A stretch of 64,000 nt of DNA from Pseudoxanthomonas sp. PXM03. GTDB lineage: Bacteria; Pseudomonadota; Gammaproteobacteria; Xanthomonadales; Xanthomonadaceae. Under the pieces are notes generated by a model. The model ran no database searches. It had not been told where the DNA came from and saw only the letters and a list, made by a program, of their open reading frames with translations. The position numbers and the translations under genes were made by a program. This document shows, piece after piece, positions 8,000 through 20,151 of this stretch. Where the stretch lies: contig NZ_JACVAU010000003.1 in assembly GCF_014852005.1 (NCBI RefSeq), forward strand, positions 124,001 through 188,000, given 5' to 3'. Numbering within the stretch: the first letter of the stretch is position 1; each line of letters starts with the position of its first letter.

Positions 8000-8227
8000 A
8001 TGACACACGATTCCCTTGCCGACGAACTGGTCGCCCAGCTCCCGATCAACCGCGATACGCGGTGGACCGCGGGTTCGCTGGGCCTGGATGAAGCCGCCTT
8101 CGACGCCGTCGCCCAGCGCCTGCTCGAACTCGAAACACTGGGCGCCGTCGACGTGATGAACTTGTCGCGTGACGCGAACAATGGACTGCGCCGCCTCAAT
8201 GCCATCCGCTTCATGCGGGTGGCCTGA
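8000..8227 (+). CDS. Small conserved protein of unknown function (75 aa)
   Basis: A 75-residue acidic, mostly helical protein beginning MTHDSLADELVAQLP. I do not recognise the family. The start at 8000 is preferred over an in-frame ATG at 7826, because the upstream version would run from the tRNA terminator through non-coding-looking sequence, while a GGAG sits about 11 bp before 8000. The middle, LDEAAFDAVAQRLLELETLGAVDV, looks like a compact helix-turn-helix or winged-helix fragment, but this is only an impression. It is convergent with the DUF1249 gene, 25 bp away. Confidence 0.6.
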   Translation: MTHDSLADELVAQLPINRDTRWTAGSLGLDEAAFDAVAQRLLELETLGAVDVMNLSRDANNGLRRLNAIRFMRVA

Positions 8228-8252
8228 CGCTGCTGTGGTCGGGGTTGCGGCG

Positions 8253-8735
8253 TCAGGCGACGTCGCGCGTGACGGTGGCCGGGCGCAGGGTCGCCACCCC
8301 GTGACCCTGTTCCGCCAGGTACTCAAGCCATTTGCCCAGGAACGTATTCATGCGCATCCGATGACTGATCACCTCCGCAGGCGGGGGATACAGGCCGATG
8401 ACATCCTGCCAGCGCCTGCCAACATAACAGTGCGTGGCCTCCGCTTGGTGCGCGTCGCGGTACAGGCGCACGAAGGCGGAAGGATCGGGTTCGCCCGTGA
8501 GCGGATCGCAGAGGTCATAGGTCAGTCGCAGTTCCACCGTGTAGCGATGCGTCTCGATGACCTCCAGGCGCACGTCCAGCCCGTCGCCGATGCTGGACAG
8601 GTACGTTCCCGGCTGCAGGTGCTCCGGCGCGAACAGCCGCGTGAGCCGCGCATGGTTCTCCGCGTAGAGCGCCATCAGCCAGCCGAAGCGGCTCAGCCGG
8701 GGGATGCGTGCGGTGCGTGCGAGGGCCTGGGACAT
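8253..8735 (-). CDS. DUF1249 family protein (YqiB-like)
   Basis: A 160-residue cytosolic protein matching the DUF1249 family (E. coli YqiB). Recognisable parts are SRFGWLMALYAENHARLTRLFAP near the N terminus, LEVIETHRYTVELRLTY, and FVRLYRDAHQAEATHCY followed by the conserved HRMRMNTFLGKWLEYLAEQGH C-terminal segment. The function is unknown; in enterobacteria it lies near nudF and cpdA, but neither is here. It stands alone between a small unknown gene and ppsR. The start ATG is at 8735. Confidence 0.85.
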   Translation of the reverse strand: MSQALARTARIPRLSRFGWLMALYAENHARLTRLFAPEHLQPGTYLSSIGDGLDVRLEVIETHRYTVELRLTYDLCDPLTGEPDPSAFVRLYRDAHQAEATHCYVGRRWQDVIGLYPPPAEVISHRMRMNTFLGKWLEYLAEQGHGVATLRPATVTRDVA

Positions 8736-8848
8736 GGGTCGATCCTACACGCCGAACCGCACGCGCGGCAGCATTGACGACCCGTGGCGTGCGGCCTAAG
8801 TTAAGGGTTCCCCGGCGTTGCTTTCCGGGCCTACGCAAGCGCCCTCCC

Positions 8849-9670
8849 TCAGTACATGTCGCGCTGCAGGCCCAGCGTGGACAGGACCTTGCTCGAGATC
8901 TCCTCGATCGACTTGTTGGTCGTGCTCAGCGTGGGCAGGCGCTCGACCTGGAACATCGCCTCGGCGGCGGCCACTTCGCGCTTGCAGGTTTCCATCTTCG
9001 CGTAGCCCGAATTCGGCCGGCGTTCCTGGCGGATCTGGTGCAGGCGGTCGGGGTCGATGGTCAGCGCGAACAGTTTCCGGCGATAGGGTCGCAGGCGCGC
9101 AGGCAGGCGATCGGTCTCAAGGTCGCCATCGGTCAGCGGGTAGTTGGCCGCGCGGATGCCGTAATGCAGCGCCAGGTACACGCAGGTCGGCGTCTTGCCG
9201 GCGCGTGATACCGCCACCAGGATCACGTCGGCCTCGTCGTAGTTCACCGCCATGCCATCGTCGTGGGTCAGCGCGAAGTTCATGGCGTTGATGCGGCGGT
9301 GGTAGGTCTCGAAGTCCACCAGGCCGTGCGCCTGACCCACCCGTGATTGGCGTTGCTGGCCGAGTTCGCGCTCCAGCGGCTCGATGAAGGGGGCGAACAC
9401 GTCCAGCATCAGCGCCCCGCTCTCCGCGATGCATGCACTCAGCGCCGGATCCACGCAGGAGTTGATGACGATGGGACGGCTGCCCAGCTTTTCGCCCGTG
9501 CGCCGGATGCGGTCGGCGGCATCCCGCGCTTTCTCTTCGTCATCGACGAAGGACAGGCGATCCGTCTGGAAGCGCATGCCCGCGAATTGCGTCAGCAGGC
9601 TGTGGCCGATGGTCTCGGCGGTGATACCGGTGCCATCCGAGACGTAGAACACCGCACGCAGCTCAGACAT
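8849..9670 (-). CDS. ppsR: Phosphoenolpyruvate synthase regulatory protein (bifunctional kinase / pyrophosphorylase)
   Basis: This is a PPSRP (DUF299) protein that inactivates PEP synthase by ADP-dependent threonine phosphorylation and reactivates it by phosphate-dependent dephosphorylation. The N-terminal [20 protein letters not shown] is the family signature, and the P-loop-like [16 protein letters not shown] is the kinase site. Length (273 aa) matches the family. ATG at 9670 is chosen; a GTG two codons upstream (9676) is possible. It is divergent from ppsA, the gene of its substrate enzyme, with about 150 bp between the starts, so both can share a control region. Confidence 0.95.
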   Translation of the reverse strand: MSELRAVFYVSDGTGITAETIGHSLLTQFAGMRFQTDRLSFVDDEEKARDAADRIRRTGEKLGSRPIVINSCVDPALSACIAESGALMLDVFAPFIEPLERELGQQRQSRVGQAHGLVDFETYHRRINAMNFALTHDDGMAVNYDEADVILVAVSRAGKTPTCVYLALHYGIRAANYPLTDGDLETDRLPARLRPYRRKLFALTIDPDRLHQIRQERRPNSGYAKMETCKREVAAAEAMFQVERLPTLSTTNKSIEEISSKVLSTLGLQRDMY

Positions 9671-9717
9671 GGCCACCCGTCCCCTGCTTCACCATGGAAA
9701 TCCCCTTCAGATCAAGC

Positions 9718-9746
9718 TTGTCTGCAATTGGTATGCACTGCATCAT
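9718..9746 (+). promoter_or_regulatory. Possible ppsA promoter
   Basis: TTGTCT (9718-9723) and CATCAT (9741-9746) are 17 bp apart in the ppsR-ppsA intergenic region, about 80 bp upstream of the proposed ppsA start. Each matches consensus at 4 of 6 positions, so the call is tentative. Confidence 0.3.
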
Positions 9747-9824
9747 ATCGCTTCTTTCCCCATGGACACGGCACCCCACGCCGATGGTCATCGGCATGGC
9801 GCGGCCTGCTTCGGAGCATTGCGC

Positions 9825-12215
<2,391 letters not shown>

Positions 12216-12267
12216 TCCGCTGCGATCATCTTCACGCAAACGCGGTTACCATCCTCCTGTAAACCCG

Positions 12268-12289
12268 GCACGCCCCTGATGGGGCGTGC
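12268..12289. terminator. GC-rich hairpin after ppsA
   Basis: A perfect 9-bp stem (GCACGCCCC / GGGGCGTGC) with a TGAT loop lies between ppsA and the MscS gene. There is no T-run, only GCATTT, so it is a weak or factor-assisted terminator or an mRNA stabiliser. Confidence 0.45.
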
Positions 12290-12308
12290 TGCATTTCAGG
12301 AGTCCTGC

Positions 12309-13259
12309 ATGTCCGCGTCCCCCACCACGCCCCCTGCCCTCCCCGACATCCCCACCGAACCGACGCTACTGCTCAACGAACTGCGCGGCATCGACTGGCT
12401 TCAACTGCTGGAAACCTGGGGCCTCAAGCTGCTCGCTGCGGCCGTCATCTTCCTGGTGGGGATGTGGCTGGCCAAGCGGCTGAGCGCGGGGCTGGAACGC
12501 GTCCTCGGCCGCACGCACGCGGACGCCACGCTGGGCGGGTTCCTGCGCCGCGCGAGCTACGCCGCCATGATGGTGCTGGTCATCATCACTGCGCTCACCT
12601 CGCTGGGGGTGAATCCCACATCCATGCTCGCCGTACTGGGTGCCGCCGGTCTCGCCGTCGGCCTGGCGCTGAAGGACTCGCTGTCCAACATCGCGTCCGG
12701 CGTCATGCTGATCGTGCTGCGTCCGTTCCGCGATGGCGACTTCGTGCAGGCCGGCGGGCTGGAAGGGATCGTCGAGGAAGTCCGCATCTTCCAGACCCGG
12801 ATGCGTACGCTCGACAATCGCCTGATCGTGCTTCCGAACAGCCTCATCACCACGGCGCCGATCATCAATTTCACCGCCAAGCCGCACCGGCGCATCGACA
12901 TCCCGGTTGGCGTCGGCTACGACGACGACCTCAAGCAGGCGAAGCAGATCCTGCTGAAGATCGCGCAGGATCATCCTCTCGTGCTGCAGGACCCGGCACC
13001 GAGCGTCATCGTGTCCAAACTGAGCGAAAGCAGCGTCGACCTGATCCTGCTGGCGTGGGCGAAGACCAAGGATTTCGGCGAGACGAAAAGCGACCTGACC
13101 GAAGCCGTGCGTACCGAGATCATCGGCAACGGGCTCAACATCCCGTACCCGCAGCGCGACCTGCATGTGTACCACCACAACAGCGACGGCACGCCCCTGA
13201 CCGACATCATCACCAAGGGTGTTGCCGACGATGGAGACGTGGCCAAGCCTGCCGTGTAA
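12309..13259 (+). CDS. mscS: Small-conductance mechanosensitive channel (MscS family)
   Basis: A 316-residue MscS-type channel that opens under membrane tension to release solutes during osmotic downshock. Two N-terminal hydrophobic spans (LLAAAVIFLVGMWLA, YAAMMVLVIITALTSL) lead to the pore helix LAVLGAAGLAVGLALKDSLSN, with its Gly/Ala knobs. The beta domain and C-terminal cytoplasmic cage (GYDDDLKQAKQILLKIAQ, VIVSKLSESSVDLILLAWAK) follow. The start at 12309 is set by CAGGAG 10 bases upstream. The N-terminal segment with several prolines is longer than in E. coli MscS (286 aa). The gene is monocistronic and followed by a REP-like palindrome. Confidence 0.93.
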   Translation: MSASPTTPPALPDIPTEPTLLLNELRGIDWLQLLETWGLKLLAAAVIFLVGMWLAKRLSAGLERVLGRTHADATLGGFLRRASYAAMMVLVIITALTSLGVNPTSMLAVLGAAGLAVGLALKDSLSNIASGVMLIVLRPFRDGDFVQAGGLEGIVEEVRIFQTRMRTLDNRLIVLPNSLITTAPIINFTAKPHRRIDIPVGVGYDDDLKQAKQILLKIAQDHPLVLQDPAPSVIVSKLSESSVDLILLAWAKTKDFGETKSDLTEAVRTEIIGNGLNIPYPQRDLHVYHHNSDGTPLTDIITKGVADDGDVAKPAV

Positions 13260-13262
13260 GAC

Positions 13263-13313
13263 GGGCTTCAGCCCCGACCACGGCCCGAGGAAGAAGCATC
13301 GGGGCTGAAGCCC
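13263..13313. repeat. REP-like inverted repeat between mscS and orn
   Basis: Perfect 15-bp arms at 13263-13277 and 13299-13313 flank a 21-bp loop. The right arm continues to CTCCTACAGG, which on the other strand is a TGTAGGAG head followed by a small internal hairpin (GGGGC TTCA GCCCC). The same head-plus-hairpin layout occurs at 18777-18843 and 19772-19845. It can fold in transcripts from either side and likely serves as a terminator for mscS. Confidence 0.75.
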
Positions 13314-13316
13314 CTC

Positions 13317-13886
13317 CTACAGGGCCTCGCCGGCGAGCGCGGCCATGTGTCTGCGGTAGTGGCGCAACTCCTCGATGGAGTCGCGCACGTCACTCAGTGC
13401 TGTGTGGCTGGACTGCTTGCGCACCCCTTCCAGCACCTGCGGCGCCCAGCGGCGCGCAAGTTCCTTGAGCGTGCTGACATCCAGGTTGCGATAGTGGAAG
13501 TACTTCTCCAGCCGCGGCATCAGGCGATGCAGGAAGCGACGGTCCTGGCAGATCGAGTTGCCGCACATAGGGGAGGCGCCAGCGGGCACCCACGCGTTGA
13601 GGAACGCAACGGTCTGCGCTTCGGCCTGGCCCAGGGTCACCTGGCTCTCCACCACCCGCTTCCACAAGCCCGATTTGCCATGCTGGTTGCGGTTCCAGTC
13701 GTCCATCGCCTCCAGCACCGCGACCGGGTGCGCGATCGCGAACTCCGGACCTTCCGCGAGCACATTGAGGCGGGAATCGGTGACTACCGTGGCGATCTCC
13801 AGGATCGAATCGCGGTCGGTGTCCAGGCCGGTCATCTCCAGGTCGATCCAGATCAGGCGGTCGTTGTGCGTGTTTTGCGATGCCAT
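13317..13886 (-). CDS. orn: Oligoribonuclease
   Basis: A 189-residue 3'-to-5' exoribonuclease of the DEDDh family that degrades di- to pentaribonucleotides, including pGpG from cyclic-di-GMP breakdown. The first acidic motif is in [11 protein letters not shown], the second in [15 protein letters not shown] and [14 protein letters not shown], and the terminal H-x4-D in [13 protein letters not shown]. Length and sequence match E. coli Orn (181 aa). The stop codon (TAG, 13317-13319) lies inside the tail of the neighbouring REP-like repeat, so the last residues GEAL are partly repeat-encoded. Confidence 0.97.
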   Translation of the reverse strand: MASQNTHNDRLIWIDLEMTGLDTDRDSILEIATVVTDSRLNVLAEGPEFAIAHPVAVLEAMDDWNRNQHGKSGLWKRVVESQVTLGQAEAQTVAFLNAWVPAGASPMCGNSICQDRRFLHRLMPRLEKYFHYRNLDVSTLKELARRWAPQVLEGVRKQSSHTALSDVRDSIEELRHYRRHMAALAGEAL

Positions 13887-13986
13887 GCAGCAGTCCGTGA
13901 CGGAAAGAAGGCCCGGGTATCCACACCGGGGATGCGGGCGTGCCGCATCATGTCATCATAACGCAGACCATTCCCGCGACCGGCCC

Positions 13987-14457
13987 ATGAATCCGACCAC
14001 CGACCACGCCGTGCTCACCGCGATGCTGGCGCCGGCGTTCTTCCTGACCGCGACCGCATCGTTGTTGCTGTCGGCCAACAACCGTCTTGCGCGCATCATC
14101 GACCGGGCACGCACGCTACTGCGCGAGCTGGCCGACATCGAAGATGACGCGGAGCGCGCCCTGCTTGAAAAGCGCATCGCGCTGCAGCGCCAGCGCAGCC
14201 TGATCATCCTGCGCGCTGGCCAGCTGCTCTACGGTGCCATCAGTTGCTTCGTCGGCACCAGCCTGGCGGTGGCGGTGGATACGTTCACCGGACACAGGCT
14301 GGGTTCGCTGCCCACCTGGCTTGCGGCCCTGGGGGTTGTAGCCATGCTCGCGGCCAGCCTGCTGCTTGCCCGGGAATCGACACTGGCTGTCACGGCGATC
14401 AATGAAGAGATGGACCACCGCAAGGTGAAGCGCAAGGCGCCCCCATCCACCGGCTAG
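13987..14457 (+). CDS. DUF2721 family membrane protein
   Basis: A 156-residue inner-membrane protein matching DUF2721. The N-terminal span LAPAFFLTATASLLLSANN is followed by a charged, probably coiled helix (RLARIIDRARTLLRELADIEDDAERALLEKR), then two more spans (LLYGAISCFVGTSLAVAVD and WLAALGVVAMLAASLLLARE). Function is unknown. ATG 13987 is preferred over much earlier in-frame ATGs that lie inside orn on the opposite strand. It converges with tadA, and their stop codons overlap (14454-14457). Confidence 0.85.
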   Translation: MNPTTDHAVLTAMLAPAFFLTATASLLLSANNRLARIIDRARTLLRELADIEDDAERALLEKRIALQRQRSLIILRAGQLLYGAISCFVGTSLAVAVDTFTGHRLGSLPTWLAALGVVAMLAASLLLARESTLAVTAINEEMDHRKVKRKAPPSTG

Positions 14458-14939
14458 ACCAGGGGACGGCCGCGCTTGGCGCGGAAGTAGTTGGTCAACC
14501 GGCGCCCCGCTTCGTCACCCAGTACCCCACCCAGCACCTCCACGCGATGGTTGTGGCGTGGGTCTGCGATCACGTCGAACACGCTGCCGCAGGCACCCGT
14601 CTTGGGATCGCCGGCACCGTAGACCAGCCGCGCCACGCGTGCATGCACCAGCGCCATCGCGCACATGGCGCACGGCTCCAGCGTGACATACAGCGTGGTT
14701 CCGACCAGGCGGTGATTGCCCGATACCCTGCCCGCCTCGCGCATCGCCACTATCTCGGCATGTGCACTGGGGTCATGGTCGAGGATGTTGCGGTTCCAGC
14801 CTTCGCCAAGCACCTGGCCGTCGGCATCGACCAGCACGGCACCCACCGGGATCTCGTCGAATTCGCGTTCGGCGCGTTCCGCCAGCGCGAAGGCGTGACG
14901 CATCCATTCCAAGTCCTTGTCCTTGACTGAATCGTGCAT
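14454..14939 (-). CDS. tadA: tRNA adenosine(34) deaminase
   Basis: It deaminates wobble adenosine 34 to inosine in tRNA-Arg(ACG), an essential step in decoding. The 161-residue product has the zinc site of the cytidine-deaminase fold: HAEIVAMREA (His and catalytic Glu) and PCAMCAMALVHARV (two Cys), plus IPVGAVLVDADG at the N terminus. The start ATG at 14939 is chosen because GGAGG lies 7 bases upstream. The same reading frame stays open far upstream, through a 33-bp repeat and a GIY-YIG domain, so a fused product is possible (see the entry at 14454-15320). Confidence 0.95.
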   Translation of the reverse strand: MHDSVKDKDLEWMRHAFALAERAEREFDEIPVGAVLVDADGQVLGEGWNRNILDHDPSAHAEIVAMREAGRVSGNHRLVGTTLYVTLEPCAMCAMALVHARVARLVYGAGDPKTGACGSVFDVIADPRHNHRVEVLGGVLGDEAGRRLTNYFRAKRGRPLV

Positions 14940-15320
14940 CCGCATACCTCCGACATCCGTTCGTGGTGAGCCTGTCGAACCACGCTCTTCGCAGGGTGAC
15001 CCGGCTCCAGCGGTTTCGGCTAAGGACTTTTGAGCCTGCGCCCGTCCCTTGGCCAGTTCACTCAGCCGGGGCCAGTCGTTGGCAATCAGGGCAAGCTTCT
15101 TCGCCCTGCTCCAACCCTTGATCTGCCTTTCCGAGGTGAGGGCTTCCATACGGCTCGGAAATTCCTGCGACCAGACCAAGGTCAATGGCCGGCGGTTGAA
15201 GGTATAGCATCCAGGCACGTCACCCGCATGATGTTGGGCAATGCGCCTCTCGAGAGAATCGGTATGGCCCACGTAGTAGGAGCCGTCCGCGCATTCGAGC
15301 ATGTAAACCCAAAATTGCAT
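14454..15320 (-). CDS. GIY-YIG nuclease-domain protein in frame with tadA (possible fusion)
   Basis: From ATG 15320 the sequence encodes a UPF0213-like GIY-YIG domain: VYMLECADGSYYVGHT is the paired GIY/YIG motif, LERRIAQHH gives the arginine, and the catalytic Glu is in MEALTSERQIKGWSRAKK. The domain ends near LSELAK (about residue 91). No stop follows; about 35 further residues, including GSTGSPRT translated from the repeat at 14957-14989, lead directly into TadA in the same frame (288 residues total). Free-standing GIY-YIG proteins of this type are about 90-120 residues. Either a fusion is made, or the nuclease gene lost its stop and TadA is made mainly from its own start at 14939. Substrate unknown. 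It is bracketed by inverted 33-bp repeats. Confidence 0.75.
   Translation of the reverse strand: MQFWVYMLECADGSYYVGHTDSLERRIAQHHAGDVPGCYTFNRRPLTLVWSQEFPSRMEALTSERQIKGWSRAKKLALIANDWPRLSELAKGRAQAQKSLAETAGAGSPCEERGSTGSPRTDVGGMRMHDSVKDKDLEWMRHAFALAERAEREFDEIPVGAVLVDADGQVLGEGWNRNILDHDPSAHAEIVAMREAGRVSGNHRLVGTTLYVTLEPCAMCAMALVHARVARLVYGAGDPKTGACGSVFDVIADPRHNHRVEVLGGVLGDEAGRRLTNYFRAKRGRPLV
14957..14989 (-). repeat. 33-bp repeat, copy A (inverted relative to copy B)
   Basis: Read on the minus strand this 33-bp unit matches 15345-15377 on the plus strand at 32 of 33 positions. It contains the core TTCGTGGTGAGC and CGAACCACG and can form small hairpins. It begins 17 bp upstream of the tadA ATG and is translated in the GIY-YIG frame. 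Confidence 0.85.
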
Positions 15321-15344
15321 CTCTGTGCTCCGTGGGTCAGCACC

Positions 15345-15377
15345 AAGAGCGTGGTTCGACAAGCTCACCACGAACGG
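15345..15377 (+). repeat. 33-bp repeat, copy B
   Basis: The inverted partner of 14957-14989, 25 bp upstream of the GIY-YIG start codon. Together the two copies bracket a 421-bp segment holding the whole nuclease domain. The 208 bp from here to guaA show no gene. Confidence 0.85.
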
Positions 15378-15585
15378 GAAAGAGATTCATCACGAGCGCG
15401 GACGACGATTCCAACGAGCAGGAGCCAGACTTACCACACCTCAAACCAGCCACGCCATCGATGCGAACAGGACTCCGCATGAGAAGAGCGAGCTCACCGC
15501 AGTGTGGCTTCGGGGCAACACCGCAAACGCCTCCATGGCCTAAACGTGTCCGCCAAGTCGCCCACAAGCGATAGGCGCCGACCAC

Positions 15586-17151
15586 TCACTCCCACTCGAT
15601 CGTCGCCGGCGGCTTGCCCGAGATGTCGTAGACCACGCGCGAGACGCCACGCAGTTCGTTGATGATGCGATTGGAGACCGTGCCCAGGAAGTCGTACGGC
15701 AGGTGCGCCCAGTGCGCGGTCATGAAGTCGATGGTTTCGACTGCGCGCAGCGCGATGACCCACTCGTAGGCACGGGCGTCGCCCACCACACCCACCGACT
15801 TGACCGGGAGGAACACAGCGAACGCCTGCGAGGTCTTGTCGTACAGGTCGGCCTTGCGCAGTTCATCGATGAAGATCGCATCCGCCTTGGCCAGCAGTTC
15901 GGCGTACTCCGGCTTCACCTCGCCCAGGATGCGTACACCCAGGCCGGGGCCGGGGAACGGATGGCGGTAGACCATCGTGCGCGGCAGGCCGAGTTCGACG
16001 CCAAGGCGGCGCACTTCGTCCTTGAACAGCTCGCGCAGCGGCTCCACCAGGCCCAGCTTCATGTGCTCGGGCAGACCACCGACGTTGTGGTGGCTCTTGA
16101 TGACGTGCGCCTTGCCGGTCTTGCTGCCGGCCGACTCGATGACGTCGGGATAGATCGTGCCCTGCGCCAGCCACTTGGCGTTCTTCAGCTTGTTCGACTC
16201 TTCCTCGAAGATCTCGACGAACAGGTTGCCGATGATCTTGCGCTTGGCTTCCGGGTCGGCAACGCCTTCCAGCGCCTTGAAGTAACGGTCGGCCGCATTG
16301 ACGCGCACCACCTTGACGCCCATGTGCTCGGCGAACATCGCCATCACCTGGTCGCCTTCCTGCCAGCGCAGCATGCCGGTGTCGACGAACACACAGGTCA
16401 GCTGGTCGCCGATGGCCTTGTGCAGCAGCGCGGCAACGACCGACGAATCCACGCCGCCCGACAGGCCCAGGATCACTTCATCGGAACCGACCTGCTCGCG
16501 CACGCGGGCGATCTGGTCGTCGATGATGTTGGCGGCCGTCCACAACGTCTTGCAGCCGCAGATCTCCGCGACGAACCGGCGCAGCAGCGTCTGGCCCTGC
16601 TTGGTGTGCGTCACTTCCGGATGGAACTGCACGCCGTACCAGTGCTTCTCCTCCAGCGCCATCGCCGCGACCGGGATGCGGTCGGTGGTGGCGGTGATCG
16701 TCCAGCCCGGCGGCGCCTTCGCGACGTGGTCGCCGTGGCTCATCCAGACATCGATGCGCGGCTCGCCTTGGTGATCACTCAGGCCGCCGAGCAGTGCATC
16801 GTGCGCGACCAGCTGCACTTCAGCATGGCCGAACTCGCGCGCGTCCGCAGCTTCTGTCGCACCACCCAGCTGCGCGGCCAAGGTCTGCATGCCGTAGCAG
16901 ATGCCCAGGATCGGCAGCCCGCTGTCGAATACCTGCTGCGGTGCGGCGGGCGCGCCGTGCTGCGTGGTCGATTCCGGGCCACCGGACAGGATGATGCCCT
17001 TGGCGCCGAACTTCGCGATCTCGTCCGGATCGTGATCCCATGCCCAGATCTCGCAGTAGACGCCGATCTCGCGGATACGGCGGGCGATCAGCTGCGTGTA
17101 CTGCGCGCCGAAGTCGAGGATGAGGATCTTGTCGGTATGGATATTCGTCAT
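15586..17151 (-). CDS. guaA: GMP synthase (glutamine-hydrolysing)
   Basis: It aminates XMP to GMP using glutamine and ATP, the last step of guanine nucleotide synthesis. The 521-residue protein has an N-terminal class I glutamine amidotransferase domain ([15 protein letters not shown]; nucleophile Cys in [15 protein letters not shown]), the ATP pyrophosphatase P-loop [14 protein letters not shown] near residue 230, and the C-terminal dimerisation domain ending KPPATIEWE. Length and motifs match E. coli GuaA (525 aa). It lies 62 bp downstream of guaB and is presumably cotranscribed. Confidence 0.98.
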   Translation of the reverse strand: MTNIHTDKILILDFGAQYTQLIARRIREIGVYCEIWAWDHDPDEIAKFGAKGIILSGGPESTTQHGAPAAPQQVFDSGLPILGICYGMQTLAAQLGGATEAADAREFGHAEVQLVAHDALLGGLSDHQGEPRIDVWMSHGDHVAKAPPGWTITATTDRIPVAAMALEEKHWYGVQFHPEVTHTKQGQTLLRRFVAEICGCKTLWTAANIIDDQIARVREQVGSDEVILGLSGGVDSSVVAALLHKAIGDQLTCVFVDTGMLRWQEGDQVMAMFAEHMGVKVVRVNAADRYFKALEGVADPEAKRKIIGNLFVEIFEEESNKLKNAKWLAQGTIYPDVIESAGSKTGKAHVIKSHHNVGGLPEHMKLGLVEPLRELFKDEVRRLGVELGLPRTMVYRHPFPGPGLGVRILGEVKPEYAELLAKADAIFIDELRKADLYDKTSQAFAVFLPVKSVGVVGDARAYEWVIALRAVETIDFMTAHWAHLPYDFLGTVSNRIINELRGVSRVVYDISGKPPATIEWE

Positions 17152-17213
17152 GGTGTCCTGCAGCTACAAAAACGAAGAAGGGAAACGCTGGCGTCTCCCT
17201 TCTCCGGCAACGA

Positions 17214-18843
<1,630 letters not shown>

Positions 18844-18860
18844 CCCAGACAGAACGCCGC

Positions 18861-19718
18861 TCAGGGGCCCGCTTCGGCGGCTTCCAGCGTGTTCTGCATC
18901 AGCGTGGCGACGGTCATCGGCCCCACGCCGCCCGGGACGGGGGTGATCCAACTGGCCCGCTCCGCGGCCGCGTCGAAGCCCACGTCGCCCACCAGCCGGC
19001 CATCCTCGAGCCGGTTGATGCCCACATCGATCACCACGGCGCCCGGCTTGACCCATTCGCCAGGGACCAGGCCGGGCTTGCCCGCCGCCACCACGAGGAT
19101 GTCGGCGTCGCCGACGCGGGCCTGCAGCACGTCGCGCGGGGTGAACTTGTGGCAGCTGGTGACGGTGCAGCCGGCGATCAGCAATTCCAGCGCCATCGGC
19201 CGGCCGACGTGGTTGCTGACGCCGACGATCGTGGCGTTCTGGCCTCTTACCGGGCGGTCCGTGTACGCGAGCAGCGTGGTGATGCCGCGCGGCGTGCAGG
19301 GACGCAGGCCGAACTGCCGCAGCGCCAGATGGCCGACGTTGGCGGGATGGAACCCGTCCACGTCCTTGCGCGGATCGATGCGCTCGATCAGGCGGGTCGC
19401 ATCCGGAATGCCGGGCAGCGGCAGCTGGACGAGGATGCCGTGGATCTTCGGATCGGCATTCAGCTGATCGATCAGGTCCAGCAGTTGTGCCTCGGTGGTG
19501 CCTTCCGGCATGTCGTAATCGTAGGCGGCGATGCCCACCTTTTCGGCCGCACGCCGCTTGTTGCGAACATAGACCGTGGAAGCCGGGTCACCGCCGACCA
19601 GCACCACCGCCAGGCCCGGCCGCGCCCGGCCCGCAGCCACCCGCGCGTCCACCCGGACCTTCAGTTGGTCCAGCAGGTTTTCGGCAATGCGGCGGCCGTC
19701 CAGGATTCGGGCAGTCAT
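18861..19718 (-). CDS. folD: Methylenetetrahydrofolate dehydrogenase / methenyltetrahydrofolate cyclohydrolase
   Basis: A bifunctional one-carbon enzyme interconverting 5,10-methylene- and 10-formyl-tetrahydrofolate with NADP+. The 285-residue protein starts [16 protein letters not shown]; upstream in-frame ATGs lie inside the REP-like repeat and are rejected. The active site includes [14 protein letters not shown] (catalytic Lys with Tyr), the loop ILVQLPLPG, and the dinucleotide site [15 protein letters not shown], where the family usually has GRSxxVGxP. The C-terminal [13 protein letters not shown] motif is intact. It supplies formyl groups for purine synthesis, which suits its place beside guaBA. 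Confidence 0.97.
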   Translation of the reverse strand: MTARILDGRRIAENLLDQLKVRVDARVAAGRARPGLAVVLVGGDPASTVYVRNKRRAAEKVGIAAYDYDMPEGTTEAQLLDLIDQLNADPKIHGILVQLPLPGIPDATRLIERIDPRKDVDGFHPANVGHLALRQFGLRPCTPRGITTLLAYTDRPVRGQNATIVGVSNHVGRPMALELLIAGCTVTSCHKFTPRDVLQARVGDADILVVAAGKPGLVPGEWVKPGAVVIDVGINRLEDGRLVGDVGFDAAAERASWITPVPGGVGPMTVATLMQNTLEAAEAGP

Positions 19719-19771
19719 GGGAGCGTGGGGTGTAGAGTCGATGCATATTGTCCCCGATTCCTTCCCCATGT

Positions 19772-19845
19772 TGTAGGAGCGCCGCGTGGGCGCGATGCTG
19801 TTCCCCTTCGTCTCAAGGCATCGTGCCCATGGGACGCTCCCACGG
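19772..19845. repeat. Diverged REP-like pair upstream of the DUF1244 gene
   Basis: The left unit (19772-19800) begins TGTAGGAG followed by GCGCC GCGTG GGCGC and GATG; the right unit (19819-19845) is a diverged inverted copy ending in CGCTCCCACGG. The arms match imperfectly, unlike the perfect pair at 18777-18843. It lies in the divergent region between folD and the DUF1244 gene. Confidence 0.65.
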
Positions 19846-19854
19846 ATCAAGACC

Positions 19855-20151
19855 ATGACCGATACCACAGCCCTCGAGGCGGCCGCGTTCCGCCGCCTGC
19901 TCAAGCACCTCAATACCGACCGCACCGACGTGCAGAACATCGACCTGATGATCCTGGCCGGCTTCTGCCGCAACTGCCTGGCCGACTGGTACCGCGAGGC
20001 CGCCGTGGAGGCGGGCATCGCGATGGACAAGGAGCAGGCGCGCGGCATGATCTACGGCATGCCGTTCGCCGAATGGAAGGCGCAGCACCAACGCGACGCC
20101 ACGCCCGAACAGCTGGCCGCCTTCAAGGTGGCGCAGGAGCGGCATGGGTAA
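19855..20151 (+). CDS. DUF1244 family protein
   Basis: A 98-residue cytosolic protein of the DUF1244 family (COG3492). The diagnostic segment is [20 protein letters not shown] with its paired cysteines, followed by [16 protein letters not shown]. The function is unknown; the two cysteines are conserved in the family and could bind metal, which is inference. The start [12 protein letters not shown] at 19855 avoids reading through the REP-like repeat just upstream. Its stop overlaps the start of the hydrolase gene by 8 bp, so the two are probably coupled. Confidence 0.85.
   Translation: MTDTTALEAAAFRRLLKHLNTDRTDVQNIDLMILAGFCRNCLADWYREAAVEAGIAMDKEQARGMIYGMPFAEWKAQHQRDATPEQLAAFKVAQERHG

Noticed and set aside
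7790..8326. A minus-strand frame covering the small unknown gene and the tRNA terminator
   Set aside because: It would end inside an intrinsic terminator; the 75-residue plus-strand frame has a ribosome-binding site.
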